From: Bacillota bacterium
Lineage (GTDB): Bacteria; Bacillota; Clostridia; Oscillospirales; Feifaniaceae
NCBI GenBank assembly: GCA_030705925.1
Contig: JAUZPM010000005.1
Location: 1-56,385 of the forward strand
Direction of reading: 5' to 3'
DNA: 56,385 nt
Made by a program: the position numbers and the translations under genes. The notes below the pieces were generated by a model, which saw nothing but the letters and a program-made list of their open reading frames with translations, was not told where the DNA came from and did not search any database. This document shows positions 44,522 to 53,878 of the stretch, one piece after another. The stretch's first letter is position 1. Each line of letters starts with the position of its first letter.

Positions 44522-46177
44522 TTGAGTAAGATAATAAGCGGTGATTTGCTGCGGGACATGTACATATCGGCAGCAAACAATATTGAAAACCATAAAGCTT
44601 CTGTAAATGATTTGAATGTATTTCCCGTGCCGGACGGGGACACCGGAACTAACATGGGCATGACTTTCAGGTGTGCAGCAAATGATGTAAAAAAACTTGA
44701 TGGAAAAAGTGCAGGAGAAGTTGCATCTGCGGCTGCGTCAGCGCTTCTTCGAGGGGCAAGAGGAAATTCGGGTGTTATAATATCCCTGATATTCAGAGGA
44801 TTTGCCAAAGGGTTATTGGGGAAAGAAACAGCGGATGGCGCAGATATTGCAGGCGCACTTAAAATGGGTGTCGAGGCTGCTTATAAAGCTGTAATGAAAC
44901 CAACTGAGGGTACAATCCTCACTGTCGCTCGGGTTGCAGGAGAAGAAGCTGTTACTTATGCTGGAGAAACTTCTGACGCACTTCTTATGTTCGATAAAAT
45001 CATCGAGGTTGCTAAAGATACTCTTTCAAAGACGCCGGATATGCTTCCCGTTTTGAAAGCTGCAGGTGTAATCGATGCCGGCGGACAAGGTTTAGTATAT
45101 ATACTTGAGGGTATGAAAAGCGTTCTTGATAACGGAGTAATTATAGAAACACAGGAATCCGCTGCTGTTTCTGACAGAGCTGATTTCGCATCATTTAACG
45201 GGGAAGATATTAATTTTGCTTACTGCACAGAATATATCGTAAATAAGGTGTACAATCCCCGCTTCCATGAGCCGCAAAAACTGCGCTCTTATCTTGAAAG
45301 TATTGGTGACAGCGTTGTTGTTGCTGATGATGACGGAATTATAAAAGTGCATGTTCATACAAATAACCCCGGTAAAGCGCTTGAGGAAGGCCTGAAATAT
45401 GGATTTTTATCTAATATGAAGGTCGAAAACATGAAGGAACAGCTTGCTCGTGAGGCGCAAAAGGAAGAATCACAAAAAGAGACTGATGACGGTGTGCGGA
45501 GAATTGCTCAACCTGATAAGAAATATGGATTTGTTGCTGTTTCTGCCGGAGAAGGTTTCACCGATTTGTTTCATGATCTTGGAGTTGACGGTGTTGCTAA
45601 TGGCTTTCAGACGATGAATCCCAGCACAGAAGATATTCTAAAGGAAATCGATAAAACTCCCGCTGAAGTTGTTTATGTATTGCCGAATAATAAAAACATA
45701 ATATTAACTGCACAAATGGCGGCGCCCCTTTCTGAAAAAGAAGTTATCGTGATTCCTACAACAACCATTCCCGAGGGGATTGCTGCTTTACTCGCTTTTG
45801 ATGAAACTGCTGATGTAAATGATAATACAAATAACATGCAGGCTGCAATTAAAAATGTAAAAACAGGCGAAATAACCTATGCGGTTCGTGATTCATCATT
45901 TGACGGACAGGAAATAAAACAAGGGCAGTATATGGGCTTGTCAGGTAAAAAAATGCATGCTATCGGAATGGATCTGACCAAAGTCACAGATGAACTTGTT
46001 GCGGCAATGCTGGATAACAACAGTTCTATTTTGACATTGTTTTCGGGAAAAGAAGTTGAGTCAGAAAAAGCTCAGGAGCTTGCAGACTATATGACAAAGA
46101 AATATGGAGACAGAGTAGATGTCAGTTTAGTTGAAGGCGGTCAGCCGGTTTATTACTATATCGTTTCAGTAGAATAA
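44522..46177 (+). CDS. yloV: DAK2-domain fatty acid kinase-like protein (YloV/FakA)
   Basis: 551 residues. The N-terminal DhaL-like ATP-binding domain shows NVFPVPDGDTGTNMGMT (metal-binding Asp residues) and RGARGNSGVI. The C-terminal part matches the FakA/YloV body. FakA phosphorylates fatty acids held by FakB so that they can enter phospholipid synthesis. The start is TTG at 44522 with GGAGG at about 44508; no ATG is nearby. No fakB is in the window. It follows yloU by 36 bases and is closed by a terminator before recG. Confidence 0.94.
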   Translation: MSKIISGDLLRDMYISAANNIENHKASVNDLNVFPVPDGDTGTNMGMTFRCAANDVKKLDGKSAGEVASAAASALLRGARGNSGVIISLIFRGFAKGLLGKETADGADIAGALKMGVEAAYKAVMKPTEGTILTVARVAGEEAVTYAGETSDALLMFDKIIEVAKDTLSKTPDMLPVLKAAGVIDAGGQGLVYILEGMKSVLDNGVIIETQESAAVSDRADFASFNGEDINFAYCTEYIVNKVYNPRFHEPQKLRSYLESIGDSVVVADDDGIIKVHVHTNNPGKALEEGLKYGFLSNMKVENMKEQLAREAQKEESQKETDDGVRRIAQPDKKYGFVAVSAGEGFTDLFHDLGVDGVANGFQTMNPSTEDILKEIDKTPAEVVYVLPNNKNIILTAQMAAPLSEKEVIVIPTTTIPEGIAALLAFDETADVNDNTNNMQAAIKNVKTGEITYAVRDSSFDGQEIKQGQYMGLSGKKMHAIGMDLTKVTDELVAAMLDNNSSILTLFSGKEVESEKAQELADYMTKKYGDRVDVSLVEGGQPVYYYIVSVE

Positions 46178-46192
46178 AATTGAGCACTCTAT

Positions 46193-46224
46193 ACCTGCGT
46201 CTATTTGGCGCAGGTTATTTTTTT
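46193..46224 (+). terminator. terminator between yloV and recG
   Basis: ACCTGCG (46193-46199) pairs with CGCAGGT (46209-46215), followed by TATTTTTTT. It ends about 6 bases before the recG ribosome site, so recG is transcribed by read-through or an unseen promoter. Confidence 0.8.
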
Positions 46225-46239
46225 AAGATGGAGGAGAGC

Positions 46240-48291
46240 ATGGAACTGGCTTTAAATGACAGTATCCGATTTATTAAGGGAGTCGGCGAGACTCGGTTAA
46301 AGTTATGGGAAAAAGCCGGGGTCCTCACTGTAAATGATTTAATAACTTATTACCCTCGAAGTTATGAGGATCATACTGTAGTCAAAAATCTTTCCGATAT
46401 TGTACCTTATGAAAGCTGCTCTGTCATAGCGTCAGTTGTTACTCCTCCCGTTGTAAACCGTATTCGAAAAGGGATGGAATTATTAAAATTCAGGATCGGC
46501 GATGGAACAGGATATTGTGACGTAACATTTTTCAACCAAATTTATTTGAAAAATAGTTTTGAAAAAGGAAAAACATATCTATTTTATGGACGGTTTGAGG
46601 GAGATATTTTACGTCATTCATTAACCAATCCTTTTTTTGATTCAATTGCAAGTGCAGGTATTGACGGAAGCATTGTACCTATTTACCCGCTCACAAAAGG
46701 ACTTTCAGAAAAAATCATTACAAAGACTATTGATGAAGCTGTTAAACTTTGCATTGATAAAGTTCAAGATCCAATACCGAATGATTTGAGAATAAAACTT
46801 GAATTATCGGATTTAAAGTCTTCTATAAAATCGATTCATAAACCGGAAAGCTTTGCAGAACTTGAGCTTGCTAAAAAAAGATTGATTTTTGACGAATTTT
46901 TAACACTTCAACTTGGACTTTTCATGATAAAAAATCGGAAAACTGCAGAAAATAATTTTGTTTGCAATAAATCAGCAGATGAATTTGTGGCTTCACTTCC
47001 CTACTCTCTGACGCAAGCGCAAAGAAAATCAATAGACGAGTGTTTAAACGATATAAAAAGCAATACTTCTTTGAACCGGTTGATTCAAGGTGATGTAGGA
47101 AGCGGTAAAACAGTAGTTGCGGCTGCCGTAGCTTATGCAATTGCAACATCAGGCGGGCAGTGCGTTTTTATGGCGCCAACATCAATTTTGGCAGTTCAGC
47201 ATGCCGAAACTTTGAAAAAGATGATGGCTGACACGGGATTATCAGTTTCGCTCATTATAGGTTCAATGTCAAAGGCAAATAGAAGTGAAGCACTTTCAAA
47301 AATTGCATCCGGAGAAATTAATATAATAGTTGGAACACATGCGCTTCTCGAGCAAGATGTTATATTTAAAAAACTTGCCCTTATAGTATGCGATGAGCAG
47401 CACCGATTCGGGGTGGCGCAGCGTGCCCGTTTGACTCTTAAAGGTGATAATCCGCATTTACTTGCAATGAGTGCGACACCTATACCACGAACACTAGCTT
47501 TAATGATTTACGGAGACTTGGATATTTCGGTCATAAACGAACTTCCGCCTGGACGTAAACCTGTAATTACACATTTAGTGAACAGTAAAAAACGAGATAC
47601 TATTGATAAATTTATTGCACAAAAATTATCACAGGGTTTACAAGGCTATATTGTGTGCCCCCTTGTGGATGATAATGAAAGTGCAGATGGGCTTAACAAT
47701 GTAAAAGATTATACAAAAAACTTAAAAATGACTTTCCCTACTGCTTCCATTGAATTTATGCATGGCAGGATGAAAGCAGTGGAAAAAGAACAGATCATGC
47801 AGTCTTTTTTAAAGGGAGAAATTCAAATATTAGTTTCTACAACGGTAATCGAGGTAGGAGTCGATGCTCCAAACGCCGTTTTTATTATTATAGAGAATGC
47901 AGAACGTTTTGGACTTTCACAGCTTCATCAACTACGCGGGCGAGTTGGCAGGGGCAATAACAAATCATACTGCATAATGGTCACAGACAGCAATAATCCT
48001 GATACATTAGAAAGACTTAAGGTTATTGCTTCCACTAACGACGGTTTTTTGATTGCGCAAAAAGATTTGGAATTACGCGGGCCTGGCGATTTTTTCGGCA
48101 AAAATCAACATGGTCTTCCCAACTTGAAAATTGCTGATATTGCATCTGATACAAGGATTTTAAAACTTGCTCAGGATACAGCAAAATCAATTATTTCTGA
48201 AGATCCGGAATTACGTAAATCAGACTATGCATTATTTAAAAATAATATGATTAAATTGTTTGAGATGCAAAAAGGTAATTTTTTAAACTAA
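46240..48291 (+). CDS. recG: RecG, branched-DNA helicase
   Basis: 683 residues, near the Bacillus length. The wedge/OB domain covers about 50-150 (VGETRLKLWEKAGVLTVNDLITYYPR before it). Helicase motifs are QGDVGSGKTVVA (I), DEQHRFGVAQR (II), MSATPIPRTLAL (III), and the RecG-type HQLRGRVGRG (VI) and LRGPGDFFGKNQHG. RecG rewinds stalled forks and R-loops. The ATG at 46240 is taken since GGAGG at 46230-46234 is 5 bases upstream; the longer reading from 46180 crosses the terminator hairpin. Confidence 0.97.
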   Translation: MELALNDSIRFIKGVGETRLKLWEKAGVLTVNDLITYYPRSYEDHTVVKNLSDIVPYESCSVIASVVTPPVVNRIRKGMELLKFRIGDGTGYCDVTFFNQIYLKNSFEKGKTYLFYGRFEGDILRHSLTNPFFDSIASAGIDGSIVPIYPLTKGLSEKIITKTIDEAVKLCIDKVQDPIPNDLRIKLELSDLKSSIKSIHKPESFAELELAKKRLIFDEFLTLQLGLFMIKNRKTAENNFVCNKSADEFVASLPYSLTQAQRKSIDECLNDIKSNTSLNRLIQGDVGSGKTVVAAAVAYAIATSGGQCVFMAPTSILAVQHAETLKKMMADTGLSVSLIIGSMSKANRSEALSKIASGEINIIVGTHALLEQDVIFKKLALIVCDEQHRFGVAQRARLTLKGDNPHLLAMSATPIPRTLALMIYGDLDISVINELPPGRKPVITHLVNSKKRDTIDKFIAQKLSQGLQGYIVCPLVDDNESADGLNNVKDYTKNLKMTFPTASIEFMHGRMKAVEKEQIMQSFLKGEIQILVSTTVIEVGVDAPNAVFIIIENAERFGLSQLHQLRGRVGRGNNKSYCIMVTDSNNPDTLERLKVIASTNDGFLIAQKDLELRGPGDFFGKNQHGLPNLKIADIASDTRILKLAQDTAKSIISEDPELRKSDYALFKNNMIKLFEMQKGNFLN

Positions 48292-48318
48292 AGTTCCATC
48301 ATTTACTATGCTTAAAAT

Positions 48319-48349
48319 TGAATTAAATTATCTCCTCTAGCTTATAATA
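48319..48349 (+). promoter_or_regulatory. sigma-G-like promoter of the SASP gene
   Basis: TGAATT (48319-48324), 18 bases, TATAATA (48343-48349). This resembles the forespore sigma-G pattern TGAATA and CATAATA with one mismatch in each half, as expected for a SASP gene. Confidence 0.55.
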
Positions 48350-48382
48350 ATGACACCAACGAAATTAGGAGGTGATACAAAG

Positions 48383-48583
48383 ATGGCAAATAACAATAGT
48401 AACGACACATTAGTACCTCAGGCTCGTGAAGCGTTGAATCGTTTAAAGATGGAGACAGCAAATGAAGTTGGAGTAACTCTGAAGCAGGGTTACAACGGCG
48501 ACATTACAGCTAAAAACGCTGGGCATATCGGTGGCCAGATGGTTAAGAAAATGATTTCTATGGCTGAAAACAGCTTAAAGTAA
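48383..48583 (+). CDS. sasP: alpha/beta-type small acid-soluble spore protein
   Basis: 66 residues, beginning MANNNSNDTLVPQAREALNR. The family core NEVGVTLKQGYNGDITAKNAG contains the Gpr protease site (Glu-Val) and leads to GGQMVKKMI. These proteins coat forespore DNA in the A form, protect it from UV and feed the outgrowing spore. GGAGGTGA stands before the ATG at 48383; an earlier in-frame start at 48350 lies before that site. This is the clearest sporulation marker in the window. Confidence 0.97.
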   Translation: MANNNSNDTLVPQAREALNRLKMETANEVGVTLKQGYNGDITAKNAGHIGGQMVKKMISMAENSLK

Positions 48584-48597
48584 TAATTGAATTTTCT

Positions 48598-48630
48598 AAA
48601 TAAGGCGGGTTAAATCCCGCCTTATTTTTA
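48598..48630 (+). terminator. terminator of the SASP gene
   Basis: TAAGGCGGG (48601-48609) pairs with CCCGCCTTA (48616-48624), followed by TTTTTA. Confidence 0.93.
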
Positions 48631-48658
48631 TAGAAATAATTAAAGTGACGCTATTATC

Positions 48659-48687
48659 TTGACGAAAGTAGTGAATTTTAATATAAT
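48659..48687 (+). promoter_or_regulatory. promoter of the four-helix membrane protein gene
   Basis: TTGACG (48659-48664), 17-base spacer, TATAAT (48682-48687). Its presence shows that translation must start downstream of 48687. Confidence 0.82.
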
Positions 48688-48718
48688 AATATTATTTAAA
48701 AACAGGAGTGAGAGAGGA

Positions 48719-49294
48719 ATGGCATTACATAACCAAATGCCCGGAAAAAAGCTGTCTGTAAAATTTATTATTTTTATAGGGCTTCCGGTATTAGCTATTA
48801 TTTTATCACTAGCGCTGGGATGGGTCAGCGTATATAGTGGTTCGGATGCAAGTTACGTTGGAGATGTTCCTATTTTTTCATTGACGGGGATAGGTTTTAA
48901 TTCCCCTGTATTTAAAGCTGCAACAAGTGATCAAAATTCAGCAGTAAAAGCGGCTATAACTTCAGCTTTTGGCATTGATGCAGGTAAAGCAAATGCAGTA
49001 GATATTAATAATATAATTATGTTAAGTGATATTTCTATTTTGATGTATTTAATACCGCTTTTATATTTAATTTATGTTATTTTAATATTAAAAAAGCCCT
49101 CTAAAATGGTGTCATATGGCTATAAGTTTTCTTTGGCGGTTTTAATTTTATCAATATTGTTTTTGATAATTGTTTTACCTTCTAATCAAAATACAAATAT
49201 TATGCTTTATGCAAGCGGGGCACCATTGGTAACATTGATTTTATCTGGAGTGCACTGGGTAATGTGTATTTTTGAAAAAGCTAGAATTGCTTAA
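48719..49294 (+). CDS. four-helix membrane protein, unknown
   Basis: About 191 residues. Four hydrophobic stretches are visible: residues of about 12-38, 105-128, 135-158 and 165-187. Between the first two is an outer loop of some 65 residues rich in Ser, Asp and Asn (GSDASYVGDVPIFSLTGIGF). The ATG at 48719 has AGGAG 10 bases upstream. I do not recognise a family. It stands alone between a promoter and a terminator, next to the SASP gene, but nothing ties it to sporulation. Confidence 0.72.
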   Translation: MALHNQMPGKKLSVKFIIFIGLPVLAIILSLALGWVSVYSGSDASYVGDVPIFSLTGIGFNSPVFKAATSDQNSAVKAAITSAFGIDAGKANAVDINNIIMLSDISILMYLIPLLYLIYVILILKKPSKMVSYGYKFSLAVLILSILFLIIVLPSNQNTNIMLYASGAPLVTLILSGVHWVMCIFEKARIA

Positions 49295-49307
49295 AAAAGT
49301 AATTAAG

Positions 49308-49336
49308 ATAGGGGTTAATCACCCCTATTTTTTTTA
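49308..49336 (+). terminator. terminator of the four-helix membrane protein gene
   Basis: ATAGGGGT-TAATC-ACCCCTAT followed by seven T. Confidence 0.93.
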
Positions 49337-49342
49337 CTTTAA

Positions 49343-49371
49343 TTGCTTTGCGCATGTCCAAAGTGTATAAT
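49343..49371 (+). promoter_or_regulatory. promoter of the deacetylase gene
   Basis: TTGCTT (49343-49348), 17-base spacer, TATAAT (49366-49371), 41 bases before the ATG. Confidence 0.7.
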
Positions 49372-49411
49372 ATAACCAGAACAAAACTCTGTTGCGGGAC
49401 GGAGAGAATTT

Positions 49412-50785
49412 ATGAAAAAACTTAAGTTAATTTCAATCTTCTGTGTTGTATTTGCATTATCAGTACTTGTGTGCTTAACTTGTTTATATTTTTATTATAA
49501 TAGTTTAAGCAAACCCGCAAGTATTCAACAAGATATTGCAGTAAATAGAAATCCTGTATTTAAGGAGAATGTGATATCTTCAACCCAGCAAGGATCTACC
49601 TATCAGATTTTTTGCCCAATAACAGGAAATGAACAAGTTGATAGTATTTTAAATAGTTACGTAAAAGATACTTTAAATGGTTTTCTAACTAAAGTTGAAA
49701 AATTAAAAGATAAAAACTTATTAAAAAAGCTTTTTGGCACTAACGAAAAGAATAGGTTAATTTGTGATTATGATGTTTTGAGGCATGATGATGAAATTAT
49801 TTCTATACGATTTAATTTAACATTTTCAATGCTGAATAGTACCCCTGAAAAAGTACATAAAGAATTTGTTTTTAATGCTAAGACTGGTGATCCCCTTCCT
49901 ATATCTTATTTTTTCCCATCCACATCAGATTATCTTAATGCTATATCACAGGCATCGGCTAAAGAACTAAAAATAAAGCATCCTGAACTAACGGATGATA
50001 AAATAGTAAGTTTAACAAAGCCTGTTAAAGAATCTTTTTCCGACTATTTAGTAAATGATTCAGCTTTTTTAATTTATTTTGAAAATTTTCAGGACCCTAT
50101 TAGTATTCCATTCAAGTCCCTGTCATGCGAAACGATTTATACTCTTTTGCCACCAAAGCCTATTAAGACAGTAAAACTGCCTCCAAAACCTATCGCGCTC
50201 ACTTTTGATGACGGGCCGAATCCTGCCACAACAAAGCGTTTGCTTGACGGATTAAGTAAACGTGGTGTTAAAGTTACTTTTTTTGTTTTGGGAAATCGTG
50301 TAGAGCAGAATCAAAAACTTATTAAGCGCATGTATGATGAAGGACATTTAATTGGCAACCATGGATATGATCATTCAGATTATACTAGACTTTCTGCTGA
50401 GGATCAGAATTATGAATTTTACCATACAAATGAGCTCATACAAGGGATAACAGGAGAATCTGTTTTGTTTATGCGGCCTTCTTATGGGAAATGCAGCGAA
50501 AAGTTAATGGAAAATATTAGGATGTGCGCGGTTTTATGGGATGTTGACCCAGAAGACTGGAAATATAAAGATGCTAAGAAAGTAGCTAACCATATCGTAA
50601 CCCATGCACATAAAGGCGATATAATCATATTACATGATATCTACAAGACATCTGTAGACGCTGCATTAATAGCAATTGATGAACTTGAAGCAAGGGGATA
50701 TTCTTTTGTAAGGGTTGATGATTTGCTTACTACCGACGCCGGATATCCTCAGCCTGGAACAATTCATTACAGTGAGAAAAACTAA
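49412..50785 (+). CDS. membrane-anchored polysaccharide deacetylase (PdaC-like)
   Basis: 457 residues. One N-terminal helix (ISIFCVVFALSVLVCLTCLYFYY) anchors it outside the cell. A middle domain (about 50-250) resembles DUF3298-type domains seen in PdaC. The NodB domain follows: ALTFDDGPNP (Asp266, Asp267), NHGYDH (His317, His321), MRPSYGKCSEKL, WDVDPEDW and IIILHDIY. All metal ligands and the catalytic His are present, so it should be active. It removes acetyl groups from peptidoglycan or another glycan, which raises lysozyme resistance. The next gene starts 10 bases downstream. Confidence 0.92.
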   Translation: MKKLKLISIFCVVFALSVLVCLTCLYFYYNSLSKPASIQQDIAVNRNPVFKENVISSTQQGSTYQIFCPITGNEQVDSILNSYVKDTLNGFLTKVEKLKDKNLLKKLFGTNEKNRLICDYDVLRHDDEIISIRFNLTFSMLNSTPEKVHKEFVFNAKTGDPLPISYFFPSTSDYLNAISQASAKELKIKHPELTDDKIVSLTKPVKESFSDYLVNDSAFLIYFENFQDPISIPFKSLSCETIYTLLPPKPIKTVKLPPKPIALTFDDGPNPATTKRLLDGLSKRGVKVTFFVLGNRVEQNQKLIKRMYDEGHLIGNHGYDHSDYTRLSAEDQNYEFYHTNELIQGITGESVLFMRPSYGKCSEKLMENIRMCAVLWDVDPEDWKYKDAKKVANHIVTHAHKGDIIILHDIYKTSVDAALIAIDELEARGYSFVRVDDLLTTDAGYPQPGTIHYSEKN

Positions 50786-50795
50786 AGGAGAAAAA

Positions 50796-51446
50796 ATGAC
50801 AAAAACTAAAGTTAAAAGGCCCTACACTTTTGGAGAAGAAATAGCCCATGGAACCACGCATGGACCCATGGCGCTTATTTCTCTTGGAATGCTTCCATAT
50901 GCCGCAATCAGAGCATATTTACATGGGGGAGCGCTTGCTGCGGTTGGAGTATCAGTCTTTGTAATTTCCCTGTTCTTGATGTTTTTATCATCAACTCTTT
51001 ATCATGTCATGTCGCCTGATTCCCGGCATAAACAGGTATTCCAAATATTCGACCATATTTTTATTTATTTTGCTATTGCAGGAAGCTATACGCCTATTGC
51101 TCTTTCCGTTATAGGCGGTTGGCAGGGCATCGTTATAACAGCTATACAATGGGTTATGGTGCTTTTTGGGATTTTATATAATTCGCTTGCTAAAAAACGC
51201 ATCCCTAAACTTAGCCTTACAATTTATCTTGTAATGGGTTGGACTATCGTATTATTCTTCCCTCTTTTTTGGAGCCATGCAAATACAGTTTTGATCTCGC
51301 TTATTTTTGCTGGTGGGGTAATGTATTCTGCTGGAGCTTATTTTTACAGCAAGCATCAAAAAAAATACTTTCATATGATTTGGCATCTGTTTGTTAATCT
51401 CGGCGCCGTATGTCATTTTATTGGTATTACGTTTTTTCTTCAATAG
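50796..51446 (+). CDS. hemolysin III family (PAQR/YqfA-like) membrane protein
   Basis: 216 residues with seven hydrophobic helices. Family motifs: EEIAHGTTHGPMALISLGML at the N-terminus, FLSSTLYHVMS, DHIFIYFAIAGSYTPIAL and the last-helix IWHLFVNLGAVCHFIG with the His metal ligand. The PAQR fold suggests a membrane hydrolase, with a role in lipid homeostasis; the hemolysin name is historical. The ATG at 50796 follows AAAGGAG; longer readings overlap the deacetylase gene. Confidence 0.92.
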   Translation: MTKTKVKRPYTFGEEIAHGTTHGPMALISLGMLPYAAIRAYLHGGALAAVGVSVFVISLFLMFLSSTLYHVMSPDSRHKQVFQIFDHIFIYFAIAGSYTPIALSVIGGWQGIVITAIQWVMVLFGILYNSLAKKRIPKLSLTIYLVMGWTIVLFFPLFWSHANTVLISLIFAGGVMYSAGAYFYSKHQKKYFHMIWHLFVNLGAVCHFIGITFFLQ

Positions 51447-51457
51447 GGGGAGATAAA

Positions 51458-52366
51458 ATGAATAAAAAATTAGTCATTTTTATAGTAATTTTATTTGCTG
51501 CTATTTTAACTGCTGCTGCTATATTTTTATCAGGAAATAAAAAGACAGCACAATCAGAACAGCCTGCACAATCCGCACAGCCTAGTTCTGGAGAAACAAA
51601 AGATCAGGCGGAAGAAACGCTTTCGAATCTTACCATTTCCGATAACATAGCATATCCAGGTGACTTTGTTTCATTTTCCTTTACAGGGTCAAAAGATGCG
51701 GTAGCAAGTATTACTATTAACGGGGAAGAACAGAAGATACCGACTTATAATTATAATAATAAAATGATAGGAGTATTTGTTCTGCCCCTCGATGCTGAAC
51801 CAACGACCACAATAAGAGTTTCAGTATCAGCGGATAAGCAAAATCCGCTTAGTGCTGAACTTGAGGTTGGGAAAAAAGACTTTGAAAACATCGATATCCC
51901 TCCGGTTAATATAATTAGTTTAGCGGGTAAGGATAAGACCACAATAGACGGCATTGTTAAATCAACTGCGGATGTGCCGCTGAGCGCCGGTTTGTTTGCA
52001 ATACCAGCAAGCGGCAAACAGCTGGTTACATTCGGGCAGCAATTAATTAGCGGTGGAAAAGAAGCAGGTCGGGTTCAAAGTATGCTCCTACAGACCGAAA
52101 GCGGCGAAGGCGTTACCGCTGCAAATGCCGGAAAGGTTGTTTTTGCAGGAAAACTGCCGGGTGAAGGCAATACAGTCATAATAGATCACGGTGTTGGTAT
52201 ATTTACAATATACGGGCTTTTAAATAACATATCCGTTAAGGCGGGCGACAAGGTCTCAAAATATGATCAGTTAGGCACAGCAGGAAAAGAGCCTCTTCAA
52301 TATGCGGCAGTCATTAACGGAGTTTATTCTGATCCGATGTTGCTTAACGTTAAGGCTTTATTTTAA
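51458..52366 (+). CDS. M23/LytM-fold protein lacking zinc ligands
   Basis: 302 residues. An N-terminal helix (KKLVIFIVILFAAILTAAAIFL) anchors or exports it; a Gln/Ser/Pro linker and a beta-rich domain (about 55-150) follow, then an M23-like domain at about 200-302. The fold is read from VTAANAGKVVFAGKLPGEGNTVIIDHGVGIFTIYGLL. The usual zinc residues are missing: no HPGxD-type His/Asp, YAHL is replaced by YGLL, and the final HLHFE is replaced by LQYAAV. It is therefore a likely regulator of other murein hydrolases, like EnvC or SpoIIQ. The ATG follows GGGGGAG and starts 11 bases after the hemolysin III stop. Confidence 0.8.
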   Translation: MNKKLVIFIVILFAAILTAAAIFLSGNKKTAQSEQPAQSAQPSSGETKDQAEETLSNLTISDNIAYPGDFVSFSFTGSKDAVASITINGEEQKIPTYNYNNKMIGVFVLPLDAEPTTTIRVSVSADKQNPLSAELEVGKKDFENIDIPPVNIISLAGKDKTTIDGIVKSTADVPLSAGLFAIPASGKQLVTFGQQLISGGKEAGRVQSMLLQTESGEGVTAANAGKVVFAGKLPGEGNTVIIDHGVGIFTIYGLLNNISVKAGDKVSKYDQLGTAGKEPLQYAAVINGVYSDPMLLNVKALF

Positions 52367-52415
52367 TAAAGGACACATACAATATACACTTCTAGACAGA
52401 ATAATGGAGTAATTT

Positions 52416-52505
52416 ATGGAGCTGTGGGATATGTATAATAACACTGAAATAGTTCCGATGCTTGGCTATTTTATTGACATGTTAAAACCATATGTAAAGG
52501 TATAA
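52416..52505 (+). CDS. 29-residue ORF before rlmD (candidate)
   Basis: MELWDMYNNTEIVPMLGYFI and nine further residues. GGAG at 52406-52409 gives a well-spaced ribosome site, and the stop is 8 bases before the rlmD ATG, which itself has only a distant AAAGG lying inside this ORF. It may serve translational coupling or make a small protein. I know no family for it; chance is possible at this length. Confidence 0.35.
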   Translation: MELWDMYNNTEIVPMLGYFIDMLKPYVKV

Positions 52506-52513
52506 AAGATTAA

Positions 52514-53878
52514 ATGACTATTAATAAAAATCAGATTGTAGAACTTGAAATTACCGGCATGAGCCATGACGGCACAGGAATAGGACGGTTTAACGGACTA
52601 GCTGTGTTTGTTCCTTTGTCAGCTATTGGGGATGTAATTAAAGTAAAAATATTAAAGGTGGAAAAAAACAGAGCGTTCGGAAAGATTGAATCTTTAATAA
52701 GCCCTTCTAAAGATAGAATCGATAGTATATGCCCTGTGTTTAACAAGTGCGGAGGCTGTGTTTATCATCATATTTCATATGAAGCGGAACTTAAGCTTAA
52801 ATGGCAGAGAGTCAAAGATTCAATCAATAGAATCGGTGGAATTGGAATTATACCAGATGATATTATTCCGGCGGAAAATACGGAAAGTTATAGAAACAAG
52901 GCTGAATATCCAGTTTCAGCTGATAAAAACGGTAATATTATAACAGGTTTTTATGCCCCTCACACTCATTCTATAATATCATTCGACCGTTGCTATATTC
53001 AAAATCCAATTGCAGATAGTGTACGCAAAATTGTTCAGGGTTTTATGGATACTTATAAAATCAGCGCATATGACGAAAAGACCGGAAATGGTCTTGTGCG
53101 TCATATTTTTGTGCGTACCGGGACAGTTAGCGGTGAAGTTATGGTTATGCTCGTCATCAACGGAAGGGCTCTTCCCTACTCCGATAAGCTTATCTCTCTG
53201 CTTTGCAAGGAAGTTGATGGGATAGTTAGCATCTGTATTAATGTTAATAAAAAAAGCACTAATGTAATTTTAGGTGAAAAATTTATAACACTCTACGGAA
53301 AAGATGCAATTAGCGACGTACTCTGTGGATTGAAATTTAATATATCAGCGCCGGCGTTTTATCAGGTTAATCATGATCAATGTGAAAAATTATATAGTAA
53401 AGCGCTGGATTTTGCCGGTGTTAGTAAAAATGATATATGTGTTGACCTCTTTTGCGGGATTGGGACGATTACGCTTCTTCTTGCAAAGTATGCAAAATAC
53501 GTTTATGGAATTGAAATCGTACCGGAAGCTATTGAAGATGCAAAGAATAATGCGCGCTTAAATAATATAAACAATGTTGAATTTATTTGTGAGAGCGCAG
53601 AAAATGCGGCATTTAAACTCAAAGAAAAAGGTGTCATGCCGGATGTCCTTACTGTAGATCCGCCCCGCAAAGGGCTTACCCCTCCCCTGATCGATACGAT
53701 TGTGGATATGAAACCGCACAGGATTGTTTATGTATCGTGCGATCCTGCTACATTAGCGCGCGATCTTGCGGTTTTCTCTGAAAAAGGATACAAAACAGTG
53801 TCTGTTGCTCCTGTGGATATGTTTCCGAGAACAAGCCACGTTGAGACGGTAGTGTTGATGTCAAGGGTAAAAGAGTGA
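52514..53878 (+). CDS. rlmD: 23S rRNA (uracil-C5) methyltransferase, RumA/RlmD family
   Basis: 454 residues. An N-terminal TRAM domain (about 1-60) is followed by the iron-sulfur Cys pattern CPVFNKCGGC, with a fourth Cys near SFDRC. The methyltransferase core shows DLFCGIGTITLLLA (SAM site), VDPPRKGL, and catalytic YVSCDPATLARDL. It makes 5-methyluridine in 23S rRNA (position 1939, or both 747 and 1939 as in RlmCD). It lacks a strong ribosome site of its own. No terminator is seen after it. Confidence 0.94.
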   Translation: MTINKNQIVELEITGMSHDGTGIGRFNGLAVFVPLSAIGDVIKVKILKVEKNRAFGKIESLISPSKDRIDSICPVFNKCGGCVYHHISYEAELKLKWQRVKDSINRIGGIGIIPDDIIPAENTESYRNKAEYPVSADKNGNIITGFYAPHTHSIISFDRCYIQNPIADSVRKIVQGFMDTYKISAYDEKTGNGLVRHIFVRTGTVSGEVMVMLVINGRALPYSDKLISLLCKEVDGIVSICINVNKKSTNVILGEKFITLYGKDAISDVLCGLKFNISAPAFYQVNHDQCEKLYSKALDFAGVSKNDICVDLFCGIGTITLLLAKYAKYVYGIEIVPEAIEDAKNNARLNNINNVEFICESAENAAFKLKEKGVMPDVLTVDPPRKGLTPPLIDTIVDMKPHRIVYVSCDPATLARDLAVFSEKGYKTVSVAPVDMFPRTSHVETVVLMSRVKE

